Shown here: one piece after another, positions 1 to 6,333 of the stretch
How the letters are laid out: each line of letters starts with the position of its first letter
Position numbering within the stretch: the first letter of the stretch is position 1
Source: Deltaproteobacteria bacterium
GTDB lineage: Bacteria; Desulfobacterota; Desulfobacteria; Desulfobacterales; ETH-SRB1
Assembly: GCA_030262795.1 (NCBI GenBank)
Contig: JAJSZO010000003.1
Coordinates: 13,701-28,394 of the forward strand
Reading direction: 5' to 3'
DNA length: 14,694 nucleotides
Made by a program: the position numbers and the translations under genes
Notes under the pieces: model-generated
What the model was told of the DNA's origin: nothing
The model's database searches: none
What the model saw: only the letters and a program-made list of their open reading frames with translations

Positions 1-9
1 CCACGTTCC

Positions 10-468
10 TTAAAACTCAGCATCCTCACCTTTGATGATTGAAAAAATTTCATCACTATCAACAGCATTTAACAGCCTTTCCTTAAATGGATCATTTTTT
101 AGAATTCCGGAAATTCGGGATAGCAGCTTCAAATGAAGACCGGTAGAATTCTCCGGCGTTACGAGAAGAAAAAAGATGTTGGCCGGCCGGCCATCTATAG
201 ACTCGAAATCAACTCCTTGACGGCTTAAGCCAAAACTGACAATTAGTGATTTAATATTTCTCATCTTACCATGAGGAATTCCAATGCCTGCACCTATGCC
301 GGTGCTGCCAAGTCTTTCCCTCTCCATGAGAACCCGAACAATTTCCTTTTTATTGATACCGGCAATACGGGCTACGGGAATTACCAGCTCTTCAATAACT
401 CCTTTTTTGTCACGTGATTTCAAGTCAGAAAGAATTGCTTCTCTATGCAAAACATCAAGAATTTTCAT
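10..468 (-). CDS. ptsN: PTS EIIA-Ntr type regulatory phosphocarrier protein (PtsN)
   Basis: A 152-residue EIIA of the fructose/mannitol-like fold, the receiver of the nitrogen-related phosphotransferase chain (EI-Ntr, NPr, EIIA-Ntr). In known bacteria it regulates rather than transports, affecting potassium transport, sigma-54-linked functions and envelope stress. The phosphorylation-site motif GIGAGIGIPHGK is at residues 57-68, with the predicted phospho-histidine at His66. The length is normal for the family. ATG is preceded by AGGTGG about 8 bases upstream. It is the last gene of the operon inside the window, 194 bases after hpf, and the gap is mostly a repeat element. In Proteobacteria the usual next gene is rapZ, which would lie beyond position 1. 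Family assignment is secure; the regulatory targets are not visible. Confidence 0.93.
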   Translation of the reverse strand: MKILDVLHREAILSDLKSRDKKGVIEELVIPVARIAGINKKEIVRVLMERERLGSTGIGAGIGIPHGKMRNIKSLIVSFGLSRQGVDFESIDGRPANIFFLLVTPENSTGLHLKLLSRISGILKNDPFKERLLNAVDSDEIFSIIKGEDAEF

Positions 469-540
469 ATAATATCCACCTACATCAATCTACGCCAACA
501 CAGTAAATCGCAACTATAAACTTTTATATGCTCTTTTAAA

Positions 541-660
541 CCGTATTTTCACAAGCTGAGTTTGCCACAGGCGCAAGGCGCAGGCCATGAAGCTGTGACA
601 CTTCACTGCTAATGGCCTGCAACACAGCGGATGCGGCGAAATCGGCTTGTGCAAATACGG
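541..660. repeat. MITE/REP-like inverted-repeat element between hpf and ptsN
   Basis: The outer arms at 541-556 (ccgtattttcacaagc) and 645-660 (gcttgtgcaaatacgg) are reverse complements except for one base. Inside, 580-588 (gcaggccat) and 612-620 (atggcctgc) form a perfect 9-base inverted repeat around a small loop that itself contains gaag/cttc. The element fills most of the ptsN-hpf gap and ends two bases before the hpf stop codon. No ORF or transposase is present, so it resembles a non-autonomous element. It may act as an RNA hairpin that separates hpf and ptsN expression (inference). Confidence 0.6.
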
Positions 661-662
661 GG

Positions 663-1196
663 TTAGCTGCTGGGCTGTATTAAACCGTAGTGACCATCCC
701 TGCGTTGATATAAGACGTTTACTTTATCTGTCCTTGCATTTGTGAACACAAGAAAATTATCATCCAAAAGCTCCATTTGCATAACCGCTTCTTCAATATC
801 CATCGGCTTATATTCGATATTTTTGACCTTTATTTCTTTTGTAGTTTCGGAATCCATATGGACGGTATCTTCGACACCAATACCTTTTGTCCTGTCTTTC
901 GTTCCACTTCTTCGTTTTCTGTTTTTCTGCTTATTTTTCTTAATCTGTTTCTCAAGCTTGTCTAAAACCATATCAATGGCTGAATACATATCAACCGTTT
1001 CTTCTTTACCATTTATATTAAGTCTGTCACCGACAATATTGATTTCAGCTATATGGCGGAACTTTTCAACCGAAAGAACAACGTTAGCTGTTGCTGGATT
1101 ATAAAGAAATTTATCAAAGCGATTGAGCTTGTCTTGAACATATGCTTTTAAATTTTCAGAGGAATCAAGATTTTTAAAAGTTACAGATGTCTGCAT
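663..1196 (-). CDS. hpf: Ribosome hibernation promoting factor, long form (HPF/YfiA family)
   Basis: A 177-residue ribosome-associated factor that inactivates ribosomes in slow growth or stationary phase. The N-terminal S30AE domain (about residues 1-100, beginning MQTSVTFKNLDSSENLKAYV) has the basic KKNKQKNRKRR patch at residues 86-96. A linker follows, then a second, C-terminal domain at about residues 121-174 with the typical IEYKPMDIEEAVMQMELLDDNFLVF-like segment ending in RRDGHYGLIQP. This C-terminal domain defines long HPF, which dimerises to make 100S ribosomes without a separate RMF, unlike the short HPF of enteric bacteria. ATG has a strong Shine-Dalgarno (AGGGAGG, 1204-1210 on the opposite strand) about 7 bases upstream. 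The gene lies 32 bases after rpoN, the conserved order. Confidence 0.93.
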   Translation of the reverse strand: MQTSVTFKNLDSSENLKAYVQDKLNRFDKFLYNPATANVVLSVEKFRHIAEINIVGDRLNINGKEETVDMYSAIDMVLDKLEKQIKKNKQKNRKRRSGTKDRTKGIGVEDTVHMDSETTKEIKVKNIEYKPMDIEEAVMQMELLDDNFLVFTNARTDKVNVLYQRRDGHYGLIQPSS

Positions 1197-1202
1197 TAAA
1201 AA

Positions 1203-1230
1203 ACCTCCCTAAACCTTAAACCCTAAGGTT
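1203..1230 (-). repeat. Telomere-like G-rich repeat and small hairpin at the rpoN-hpf junction
   Basis: Read in the transcription direction, the junction is TTAGGGTTTAAGGTTTAGGG followed by AGG, so three TTAGGG-like units run straight into the hpf Shine-Dalgarno. A 7-base inverted repeat (aacctta 1212-1218, taaggtt 1224-1230) overlaps the rpoN stop codon. It is short and could be accidental on its own, but three other junctions in the window carry comparable repeats. Confidence 0.4.
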
Positions 1231-2662
1231 AAAATTGTTTGCGTTTGCTGGATGACAGAAGTTCCATCATTCCCCGATACTTGGCTACTGTTCTTCTCGC
1301 AATCTTTACGTTTGATTCTTTTAAAAGTTTTACAATTTTATCGTCACTATACGGTTTTTTTACATCCTCGTTTAAAATAATCTGTCTGATTTTTTCCTGG
1401 ACGCTGGCAGAAGCCATTGCATCGCCATTAATACGATTAATAGAACTATTAAAAAAATATTTCAATTCAAAAATGCCCTGCGGAGTATATGCATACTTAT
1501 TCGTTGTAACTCTGCTGATTGTCGATTCATGCATATCTATGTCCTCTGCAACATCTCTTAACACCATAGGCTTTAAGTACGCTAACCCTTTTTCAAAAAA
1601 TTCCCGCTGAAACTTCATTATACTTTCCATTACTCTATAGATGGTCTTCTGCCGTTGATAAATACTCTTTATCAACCAGGATGCTGAACGCATTTTATCT
1701 TGAAGGTATTCCCTGACATTATTTGAAACTTTTCCGTCACGACTTATAAACTGCTTATACAATGCATTTACATGAAGTTTTGGCACGTCATCGTCATTCA
1801 TTAATATCAAAAAATCATCTTCAAATTTATAAACAAAAATATCAGGGTTAATATATTGAGGCTCTTCAATACTGAAAGTCCGTCCCGGCTTCGGCTCAAA
1901 TTCTTTTATAATATTTACAGCGGAAACAACTTCCCGGATATTAACTTCTAATTCCTTGGCAATAACTTTGTAATTCTTGTTTTCAAGATGTTTAATATGG
2001 TTCTTTATTATATCAATAACTATAGTATTATCTAATTTAAAATGCTCTGCCTGTATCAGTAAACATTCTTTTAAATCACTCGCGCCAACACCTGTTGGAT
2101 CAAATGTCTTTATCAGCGATAATACCTGATTAACCTTATCGGGTGTGGAACCGCTCGTTGCGATAAGCTCTTCAACAGAAATGTCAAGATAACCATCCTT
2201 GTTGAGGTTTCCTATTATCAAGCTTCCGAGCTTTTCTTCCTCCGCTGTTGGAAAGGTCATAAGCAGTTGCCAGAGGAGATGGTCATTCAAAGATTCTTTA
2301 CGAGCTATAAATGAGTCGAAATTCGGTGTAGTTTTTTTCTCGGTCTCAAAAGTAGTTTTTCCGGTCGAATTGTATTCATCAAGATAATTATTCCAGTCAA
2401 TATCATCGTTAATTTTTTCTTCTATTTTGACTTCTTTTATCGCAGGTATATCATCAGATACGGCCTCGGATTGATCTGTCTGCGCTTCCTCATCGGCAAA
2501 ATTCTGCACCTCCTCCAGCGCAGGATTTTCCTCAAGTTCCTGACGAATTACTTCCGCAAGCTCAAGCCTGGAAAGCTGCAAAAGCTTAATTGACATCTGA
2601 AGCTGCGGAGTCATTATAAGTTGCTGTGTTAATTTTAGCTGTTGTCGTAATTCAAGTGCCAT
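1229..2662 (-). CDS. rpoN: RNA polymerase sigma-54 factor RpoN
   Basis: Alternative sigma factor that directs core polymerase to -24/-12 promoters and needs an AAA+ activator to melt DNA. With the ATG at 2662 the protein is 477 residues. Region I is at about 1-50 (MALELRQQLKLTQQLIMTPQLQMSIKLL, glutamine- and leucine-rich) and is followed by an acidic region II at about 53-110. The core-binding domain follows, then a helix-turn-helix at about 366-392 (LRDVAEDIDMHESTISRVT), and the diagnostic RpoN box ARRTVAKYR at 455-463. I prefer the ATG, which sits one base after the lptB stop (TAAaATG, translational coupling), over an in-frame TTG at 2686 that would add eight residues not typical of the family. 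Nothing appears missing or broken. Confidence 0.97.
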   Translation of the reverse strand: MALELRQQLKLTQQLIMTPQLQMSIKLLQLSRLELAEVIRQELEENPALEEVQNFADEEAQTDQSEAVSDDIPAIKEVKIEEKINDDIDWNNYLDEYNSTGKTTFETEKKTTPNFDSFIARKESLNDHLLWQLLMTFPTAEEEKLGSLIIGNLNKDGYLDISVEELIATSGSTPDKVNQVLSLIKTFDPTGVGASDLKECLLIQAEHFKLDNTIVIDIIKNHIKHLENKNYKVIAKELEVNIREVVSAVNIIKEFEPKPGRTFSIEEPQYINPDIFVYKFEDDFLILMNDDDVPKLHVNALYKQFISRDGKVSNNVREYLQDKMRSASWLIKSIYQRQKTIYRVMESIMKFQREFFEKGLAYLKPMVLRDVAEDIDMHESTISRVTTNKYAYTPQGIFELKYFFNSSINRINGDAMASASVQEKIRQIILNEDVKKPYSDDKIVKLLKESNVKIARRTVAKYRGMMELLSSSKRKQF

Positions 2663-2663
2663 T

Positions 2664-3386
2664 TTATAATCTGAATTCGTCTCCAAGATATATGCGGCGG
2701 GCAGTTTCGCTTGCAGCTATTTTTTCCGGTGATCCGGCTTCAACCACCTGCCCATCATTTAATATATACGCTCTGTTACATACTTCAAGCGTTTCCCGTA
2801 CATTATGATCTGAGATAAGTATTCCAATACCCCGATTTTTAAGGTGTTCTATAATAGCTTTAATATCAATTACTGCCAAAGGATCTATACCTGCAAAAGG
2901 TTCATCAAAAAGCATAAATAAAGGATTTGTTACAAGCGCTCGCGAAATTTCCAATCGCCGTCTTTCCCCTCCCGAAAGAACAGCAGCCTTTTGATCTGCA
3001 AGTTTTGTTATACCCAGCTCTTTTAGAAGCTTGTTCGCACGTTCTTCCCGCTCCGATCTTGAGATAGGAAGGATTTCAAGAATAGCCATGATATTCTGTT
3101 TTGTTGTAAGCTTTCTGAATATCGAAGCTTCCTGAGGTAAATAACCCACGCCTTTACGCGCCCTCAAATACATGGGACAATCTGTAATATCCTCATCGTC
3201 AAGAAAAACTTGCCCTTTATCAGGCTTTATCATACCGATAGTCATATAGAAAGTAGTTGTTTTTCCCGCACCATTCGGACCAAGAAGACCAACAACTTCA
3301 CCGCTTTCTACACCAAAGCTGATTGAGTTTACAACTCTTCTTTCATTATATGTTTTAATTAGGTTTTTTACAGATAAAACTGACAT
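2664..3386 (-). CDS. lptB: LPS export ABC transporter ATPase LptB
   Basis: A 240-residue cytoplasmic ATPase that powers LptB2FG extraction of lipopolysaccharide from the inner membrane. All ABC motifs are present: Walker A GPNGAGKT at 36-43, Q-loop Gln85 (YLPQEASIF, the usual LptB form), signature LSGGE at 137-141 followed by RRRLEI, Walker B FMLFDE at 157-162, and H-loop His194. The ATG start is followed by MSVLSVKNLIKTYN, and the length is normal. It is separated from lptA by 45 bases of GGTTCAGG-type repeat and ends one base before the rpoN ATG. The lptF/lptG partners are not in the window. Confidence 0.97.
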   Translation of the reverse strand: MSVLSVKNLIKTYNERRVVNSISFGVESGEVVGLLGPNGAGKTTTFYMTIGMIKPDKGQVFLDDEDITDCPMYLRARKGVGYLPQEASIFRKLTTKQNIMAILEILPISRSEREERANKLLKELGITKLADQKAAVLSGGERRRLEISRALVTNPLFMLFDEPFAGIDPLAVIDIKAIIEHLKNRGIGILISDHNVRETLEVCNRAYILNDGQVVEAGSPEKIAASETARRIYLGDEFRL

Positions 3387-3397
3387 TAGTAACTGAT

Positions 3398-3434
3398 TTA
3401 AGGTTCAGGGTTCAAGGTTCAGGGTTCAGGGTTA
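3398..3434 (-). repeat. Tandem ggttcag-type microsatellite at the lptA-lptB junction
   Basis: The plus strand shows aggttcagg/gttcaagg/ttcagg units repeated about five times, with a 7-8 base period. The array fills almost the whole lptA-lptB spacer, and its last unit contains the lptA stop codon (TAA, read as tta at 3432-3434). On the coding strand the array is C-rich (CCCTGAA), the opposite orientation to the other G-rich junction repeats here. No gene function is implied. Confidence 0.7.
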
Positions 3435-4064
3435 GTCGGCTTTTAATCCTATTCCCTTTTCTCCTGAATAAAAAACAGCTTCAACACGCTTTTTTTTACC
3501 GCTTTCAACAGTTATACGGTCTTCAGCTCTGTAAAGAGTTATTTTCTCACCGGAAACAAAATTAGTTCCGCTTGTGATCTTTGAATTCGGTCCGGTTAAG
3601 ACAATAACACCTGTTTCACTTGTATATACTGCATGTTGTGCAACGGCAACTTGGTCATCAAAATTTATTTTTACATTGCCGCTTGACACGATTTTTTCTA
3701 TCGACTCTTCACTCGAAGTCAAACCTTTGTCGCTATCTTCAACTTTTTTATAAAAAATCTTAAGCTTGTCAGCAATAATAACCGTATCTTCTTGAACAGC
3801 TCTGACATTGCCAATGAATTCAGCGCATCTTGCTTCGCTATCCGCTATCAGCCTGTCTGCTGTAATATAAATCTTTTTATTTTCTTTTAAATCTTCTTTT
3901 TCGGCAAAAGTAGAGCTTACCATAAAACCAGCTATAATTACAAGTGTCGCTGTCAGAACAAACAAACTTCGGACAGGGACAGCAAAGTAAAAAGCTTTGG
4001 TTTCAAGGCGCTCAAATCCTAAGAATAGATTTTTTACAAAGCTGTTACAACTTAATATTTTCAC
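3432..4064 (-). CDS. lptA: LPS transport periplasmic protein LptA (OstA-like)
   Basis: A 210-residue protein of the LptA/OstA beta-jellyroll family, which forms the periplasmic bridge carrying LPS from LptC to the outer-membrane LptD. A hydrophobic signal segment lies at about residues 33-49 with an STFA-E cleavage-like site near residue 54. The mature part contains the OstA core (IYITADRLIADSEARCAEFIGNVRAVQEDTVIIADKLKIFY, then SSGNVKINFDDQVAVAQHAVY). The start is GTG at 4064, supported by a strong AAGGGGAG Shine-Dalgarno about 7 bases upstream, and it overlaps the end of lptC by 20 bases. The N-region before the hydrophobic stretch is unusually long (about 32 residues), so a leader or anchor is possible. 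The call rests on the domain pattern plus its position between lptC and lptB. Confidence 0.9.
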   Translation of the reverse strand: MKILSCNSFVKNLFLGFERLETKAFYFAVPVRSLFVLTATLVIIAGFMVSSTFAEKEDLKENKKIYITADRLIADSEARCAEFIGNVRAVQEDTVIIADKLKIFYKKVEDSDKGLTSSEESIEKIVSSGNVKINFDDQVAVAQHAVYTSETGVIVLTGPNSKITSGTNFVSGEKITLYRAEDRITVESGKKKRVEAVFYSGEKGIGLKAD

Positions 4065-4614
4065 TGAAAACTCCCCTTACATTTCCCTCAAGCCTGGTTT
4101 TTTTTGTATTTAAATCAAAAAAAATCGAATCTGCCGTCAGTTGTTCCGAATCACTGCTTATTTCCACAGAAACATTTGAAAAAAGTATACGACGGTTATG
4201 CTCATAATTTAATTTTTCGGTTTTAAGCACATAATTATTATTTTTTACCACAATATCGCCGGTAACTTCAATGTCATTTGAATCTGTATATAAAAATCCC
4301 TTTGCTGCTGTAAGGTAGGCTTCTTTCCCTTCTTTCATATAAAAAATTACAGAAATATCGTCTAATATCAACTGTTTTTTTTTATCAAGTAACCTGGCTG
4401 AGCTTGCATCTAAGCTCCATTCAATTACTCCATCACGTGTTGCAGTGTGATGAACCTTGCCTAACGACATTTTCGCAGCGTTTTGTATCGTCGATTTAAG
4501 TCCGGCAGTTTTATCTAAGATACCGCGATATGCTGAAAAAACCGCAATTATAATCCCTGATGAAATAATAATAATTGAAATTAAAAATAACTTTATTTTT
4601 AACCGTTCAGCCAT
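4045..4614 (-). CDS. lptC: LPS export system protein LptC
   Basis: A 189-residue bitopic inner-membrane protein that receives LPS from LptB2FG and passes it to LptA. A short cytoplasmic start (MAERLKIK) is followed by one very hydrophobic transmembrane helix at about residues 9-28. The periplasmic domain has LptC/OstA-like beta repeats, for example AYLTAAKGFLYTDSNDIEVTGDIVVKNN and LKTEKLNYEHNRRILFSN. ATG at 4614 overlaps the last 16 bases of kdsC, and its end overlaps lptA, so the three genes are probably translationally coupled. LptC sequences diverge strongly, and the identification leans on size, topology and conserved order. Confidence 0.88.
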   Translation of the reverse strand: MAERLKIKLFLISIIIISSGIIIAVFSAYRGILDKTAGLKSTIQNAAKMSLGKVHHTATRDGVIEWSLDASSARLLDKKKQLILDDISVIFYMKEGKEAYLTAAKGFLYTDSNDIEVTGDIVVKNNNYVLKTEKLNYEHNRRILFSNVSVEISSDSEQLTADSIFFDLNTKKTRLEGNVRGVFSENIKL

Positions 4615-5144
4615 TCAGCCACCAATGGAATTTTATCCCAGAGTCCTTGAGCTTTAAGGATTGCTTCGCAGACCTCCCTGACAGCCCCGGCTCCTCCATT
4701 TGCAGAAGTTACCATACATGCTTTTTTCAAAACCGCCTCGTGAGCATCAGCTACCGCTATAGAAAGTCCAACAATTCTCATAAGCGGCAAATCCGGCAAA
4801 TCATCACCGATAAATGCTGTTTCTTCAGAAGAAACGCCTGTTTGGTCAGAGATAATATCCAGCATAGCTGCCTTATCTCCAACCCCATCAAACAACATTG
4901 TAATACCAAGATTTTCGCAACGGTGATAAAGAGCTTTTGAACTCCTGCCGGTTACTATACATACATTAATACCTGCTTCCATTAAAAGCCTTATACCAAG
5001 ACCGTCTTTGATATTAAAGACTTTTGTTTCTTCAGATTTGTCATTGTAAATTATACTTCCATCAGTAAGCACACCGTCAACGTCAAGTAAAAGGAGCTTG
5101 ATTTTTTTCAGTTTATTTTCTATTTCCGAATCAGTATAGCCCAT
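4599..5144 (-). CDS. kdsC: 3-deoxy-D-manno-octulosonate 8-phosphate phosphatase (KdsC, HAD family)
   Basis: A cap-less HAD phosphatase that removes phosphate from Kdo 8-phosphate, the step after KdsA. With the ATG at 5144 it has 181 residues. Motif I LLLLDVDGVLTDG carries the nucleophile Asp21 and acid/base Asp23. Motif II is T-G-R at 65-67, the conserved Lys is at 91 (DGVGDK), and motif III FIGDDLPDLP has Asp114/Asp115. The length is typical of KdsC rather than of larger HAD enzymes. An in-frame TTG at 5159 would add five residues; the ATG has GGAAAA about 10 bases upstream, so neither start is strongly supported. It follows kdsA after a short repeat and overlaps lptC. Confidence 0.94.
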   Translation of the reverse strand: MGYTDSEIENKLKKIKLLLLDVDGVLTDGSIIYNDKSEETKVFNIKDGLGIRLLMEAGINVCIVTGRSSKALYHRCENLGITMLFDGVGDKAAMLDIISDQTGVSSEETAFIGDDLPDLPLMRIVGLSIAVADAHEAVLKKACMVTSANGGAGAVREVCEAILKAQGLWDKIPLVAEWLNG

Positions 5145-5168
5145 AGATAATTTTTCCAATAAAAATTA

Positions 5169-5200
5169 CTAACCCCTAACCCCTAACTCCTGACCCCTAA
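5169..5200 (-). repeat. TTAGGGG telomere-like repeat at the kdsA-kdsC junction
   Basis: On the coding strand the run is TTAGGGGTCAGGAG followed by TTAGGGG twice and TTAG, a 7-base period. The array begins inside kdsA: it encodes the last residues (L-G-V-R-S) and provides the TAG stop at 5183-5185. It then fills the spacer up to the kdsC translation-initiation region. Four G-tracts are present, one of only two Gs, so quadruplex potential is weaker than at recA. Confidence 0.7.
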
Positions 5201-6013
5201 AATTTTTCGTATAGCTTTAAGCTGGGGAAGCAGTTTCTTAAGTGAATCTATTTTTAATGAATTGGGCCCGTCACAAAGCGCTCTGTCGGGGTCTGTGTGT
5301 ACTTCCAGAAAAATTCCGTCCGCTCCCGCCGCAACAGCAGCTCCGGCAAGAATTGGTGCAAATTCACGCTGTCCGCCGGAACTTGTTCCAGCACCTCCCG
5401 GGAGTTGAACGCTGTGCGTTGCATCAAATATCACCGGCAATCCTGTAGTATCCTGCATTATTTTTAAGCCACGGAAATCAACGACAAGATTGTTATAACC
5501 AAACATTGTCCCTCTTTCCGTAATCATAATCTGTTTGTTCCCTGTTGAAACAACTTTTTCCACAACATTTGTGATATCCCATGGTGCAAGGAATTGACCT
5601 TTTTTAATATTGACCGGTTTGCCTGTTTTTGAAATCTCTAGAATAAAATCGGTTTGCCTGCACAATAAGGCCGGTATCTGTATAATATCCAGAATATCGG
5701 CGGCCATTGATACCTCATTTATACTGTGAACGTCTGAAAGTATCTTTAGACCAAGTTCTTTCTTAACATTTTCAAGAATCTTAAGGCCGTCTATCAGCCC
5801 GGGCCCCCTGTATGAATTAACAGATGTTCGGTTGGCTTTGTCATATGAGGCCTTGAATATAAAGGGAATATCTAATTGGCGAGTAAGTTCTTTAAGGTAT
5901 GATGCTATCTCAAAAGTAGTATCATAATCTTCTATTACACACGGGCCTGAAATCAAAACAAGAGGTGATGCCTGGCCGATCAATATATCACCAACTTTTA
6001 CAATATTTCCCAT
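5183..6013 (-). CDS. kdsA: 3-deoxy-8-phosphooctulonate synthase (KdsA), metal-dependent type
   Basis: A 276-residue cytoplasmic aldolase-like enzyme that condenses phosphoenolpyruvate with arabinose 5-phosphate to give Kdo 8-phosphate, the committed Kdo step for lipid A-core synthesis. Motifs run in order: GPCVIED at 23-29, FKASYDKANRTS at 53-64, CRQTDF near 118-123, ERGTMFGYNNLVVDFR at 166-181, DATHSVQLPGG at 197-207. Cys25, His200, Glu237 and Asp248 match the metal ligands of the metal-dependent class (Aquifex-type Cys). The metal-independent E. coli class has Asn at the Cys position. ATG at 6013 has only a weak upstream Shine-Dalgarno. It is the first gene of the minus-strand operon, and no pyrG lies upstream, although that is a common partner. 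The last five residues are encoded by repeat DNA. Confidence 0.96.
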   Translation of the reverse strand: MGNIVKVGDILIGQASPLVLISGPCVIEDYDTTFEIASYLKELTRQLDIPFIFKASYDKANRTSVNSYRGPGLIDGLKILENVKKELGLKILSDVHSINEVSMAADILDIIQIPALLCRQTDFILEISKTGKPVNIKKGQFLAPWDITNVVEKVVSTGNKQIMITERGTMFGYNNLVVDFRGLKIMQDTTGLPVIFDATHSVQLPGGAGTSSGGQREFAPILAGAAVAAGADGIFLEVHTDPDRALCDGPNSLKIDSLKKLLPQLKAIRKILGVRS

Positions 6014-6152
6014 AAGTTAATTCGTCCACGTTCCTAAAAGTGTAACTAAAAGCCGGTTTTCAAATTTCTGCTAACACAAAATTGAAATTCCGATATTATC
6101 AGATTAAACTATCGTACACGTATATAAAAGTCAAGAAACGAAAAACTTTGCC

Positions 6153-6181
6153 TTGATTACAGCTTTTTAAACTGTTATTAT
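6153..6181 (+). promoter_or_regulatory. Candidate sigma-70 promoter for the M23 peptidase gene
   Basis: TTGATT at 6153-6158 and TATTAT at 6176-6181 are separated by exactly 17 bases and match four and five of six consensus bases. Transcription from about 6188 would give a leader of roughly 145 bases that contains the inverted-repeat element at 6218-6307. The surrounding DNA is AT-rich, so chance matches are possible. Confidence 0.4.
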
Positions 6182-6217
6182 TTTTTTATTGTATCGAAAT
6201 TATAAAATTATGTTTGC

Positions 6218-6307
6218 AGGGGCACCCCTCGTGGTTGCCCTGTAATCTGTGGTTGATCCATATCAATGTGGTCTGTCATTTCAGGGCAGGCACAGGGGCC
6301 TGCCCCT
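6218..6307. repeat. MITE-like element with 25-base imperfect terminal inverted repeats
   Basis: The left arm 6218-6242 and the reverse complement of the right arm 6282-6307 share the frame aggggca..cccct..gtg..tgccctg. Each arm can also fold by itself; gggcaggc/gcctgccc is a perfect 8-base stem in the right arm. There is no coding content. It sits between the candidate promoter and the TTG start of the peptidase gene, so it would be part of the mRNA leader. GTAGGGGC...TGCCCTG arms of this general type are scattered through many bacterial genomes (known to me as a pattern, not searched). Confidence 0.6.
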
Positions 6308-6333
6308 ACTAAAAGAAAGGTCGTTATAACATA

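Larger units (their letters stand above)
6014..6333. other. Divergent intergenic region between kdsA and the M23 peptidase gene
   Basis: This 320-base AT-rich space should hold the promoters of both the minus-strand Kdo/LPS/rpoN operon and the plus-strand peptidase gene. The plus-strand side has a candidate sigma-70 promoter and a MITE-like element (separate entries). For kdsA the only candidate is a TTGACT on the minus strand (agtcaa at 6129-6134) without a convincing -10 at standard spacing, so the operon promoter remains unassigned. No RNA gene or ORF is seen. Confidence 0.5.

Noticed and set aside
2663..2686. TTG start extending RpoN by eight residues into lptB
   Set aside because: The ATG directly after the lptB stop gives the usual MALELRQQLKL start; the TTG lacks a good ribosome site.
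6026..6035. Ten bases (ccacgttcct) shared with window positions 1-10
   Set aside because: Too short to distinguish from chance; possibly similar ribosome-site surroundings of kdsA and the gene after ptsN.
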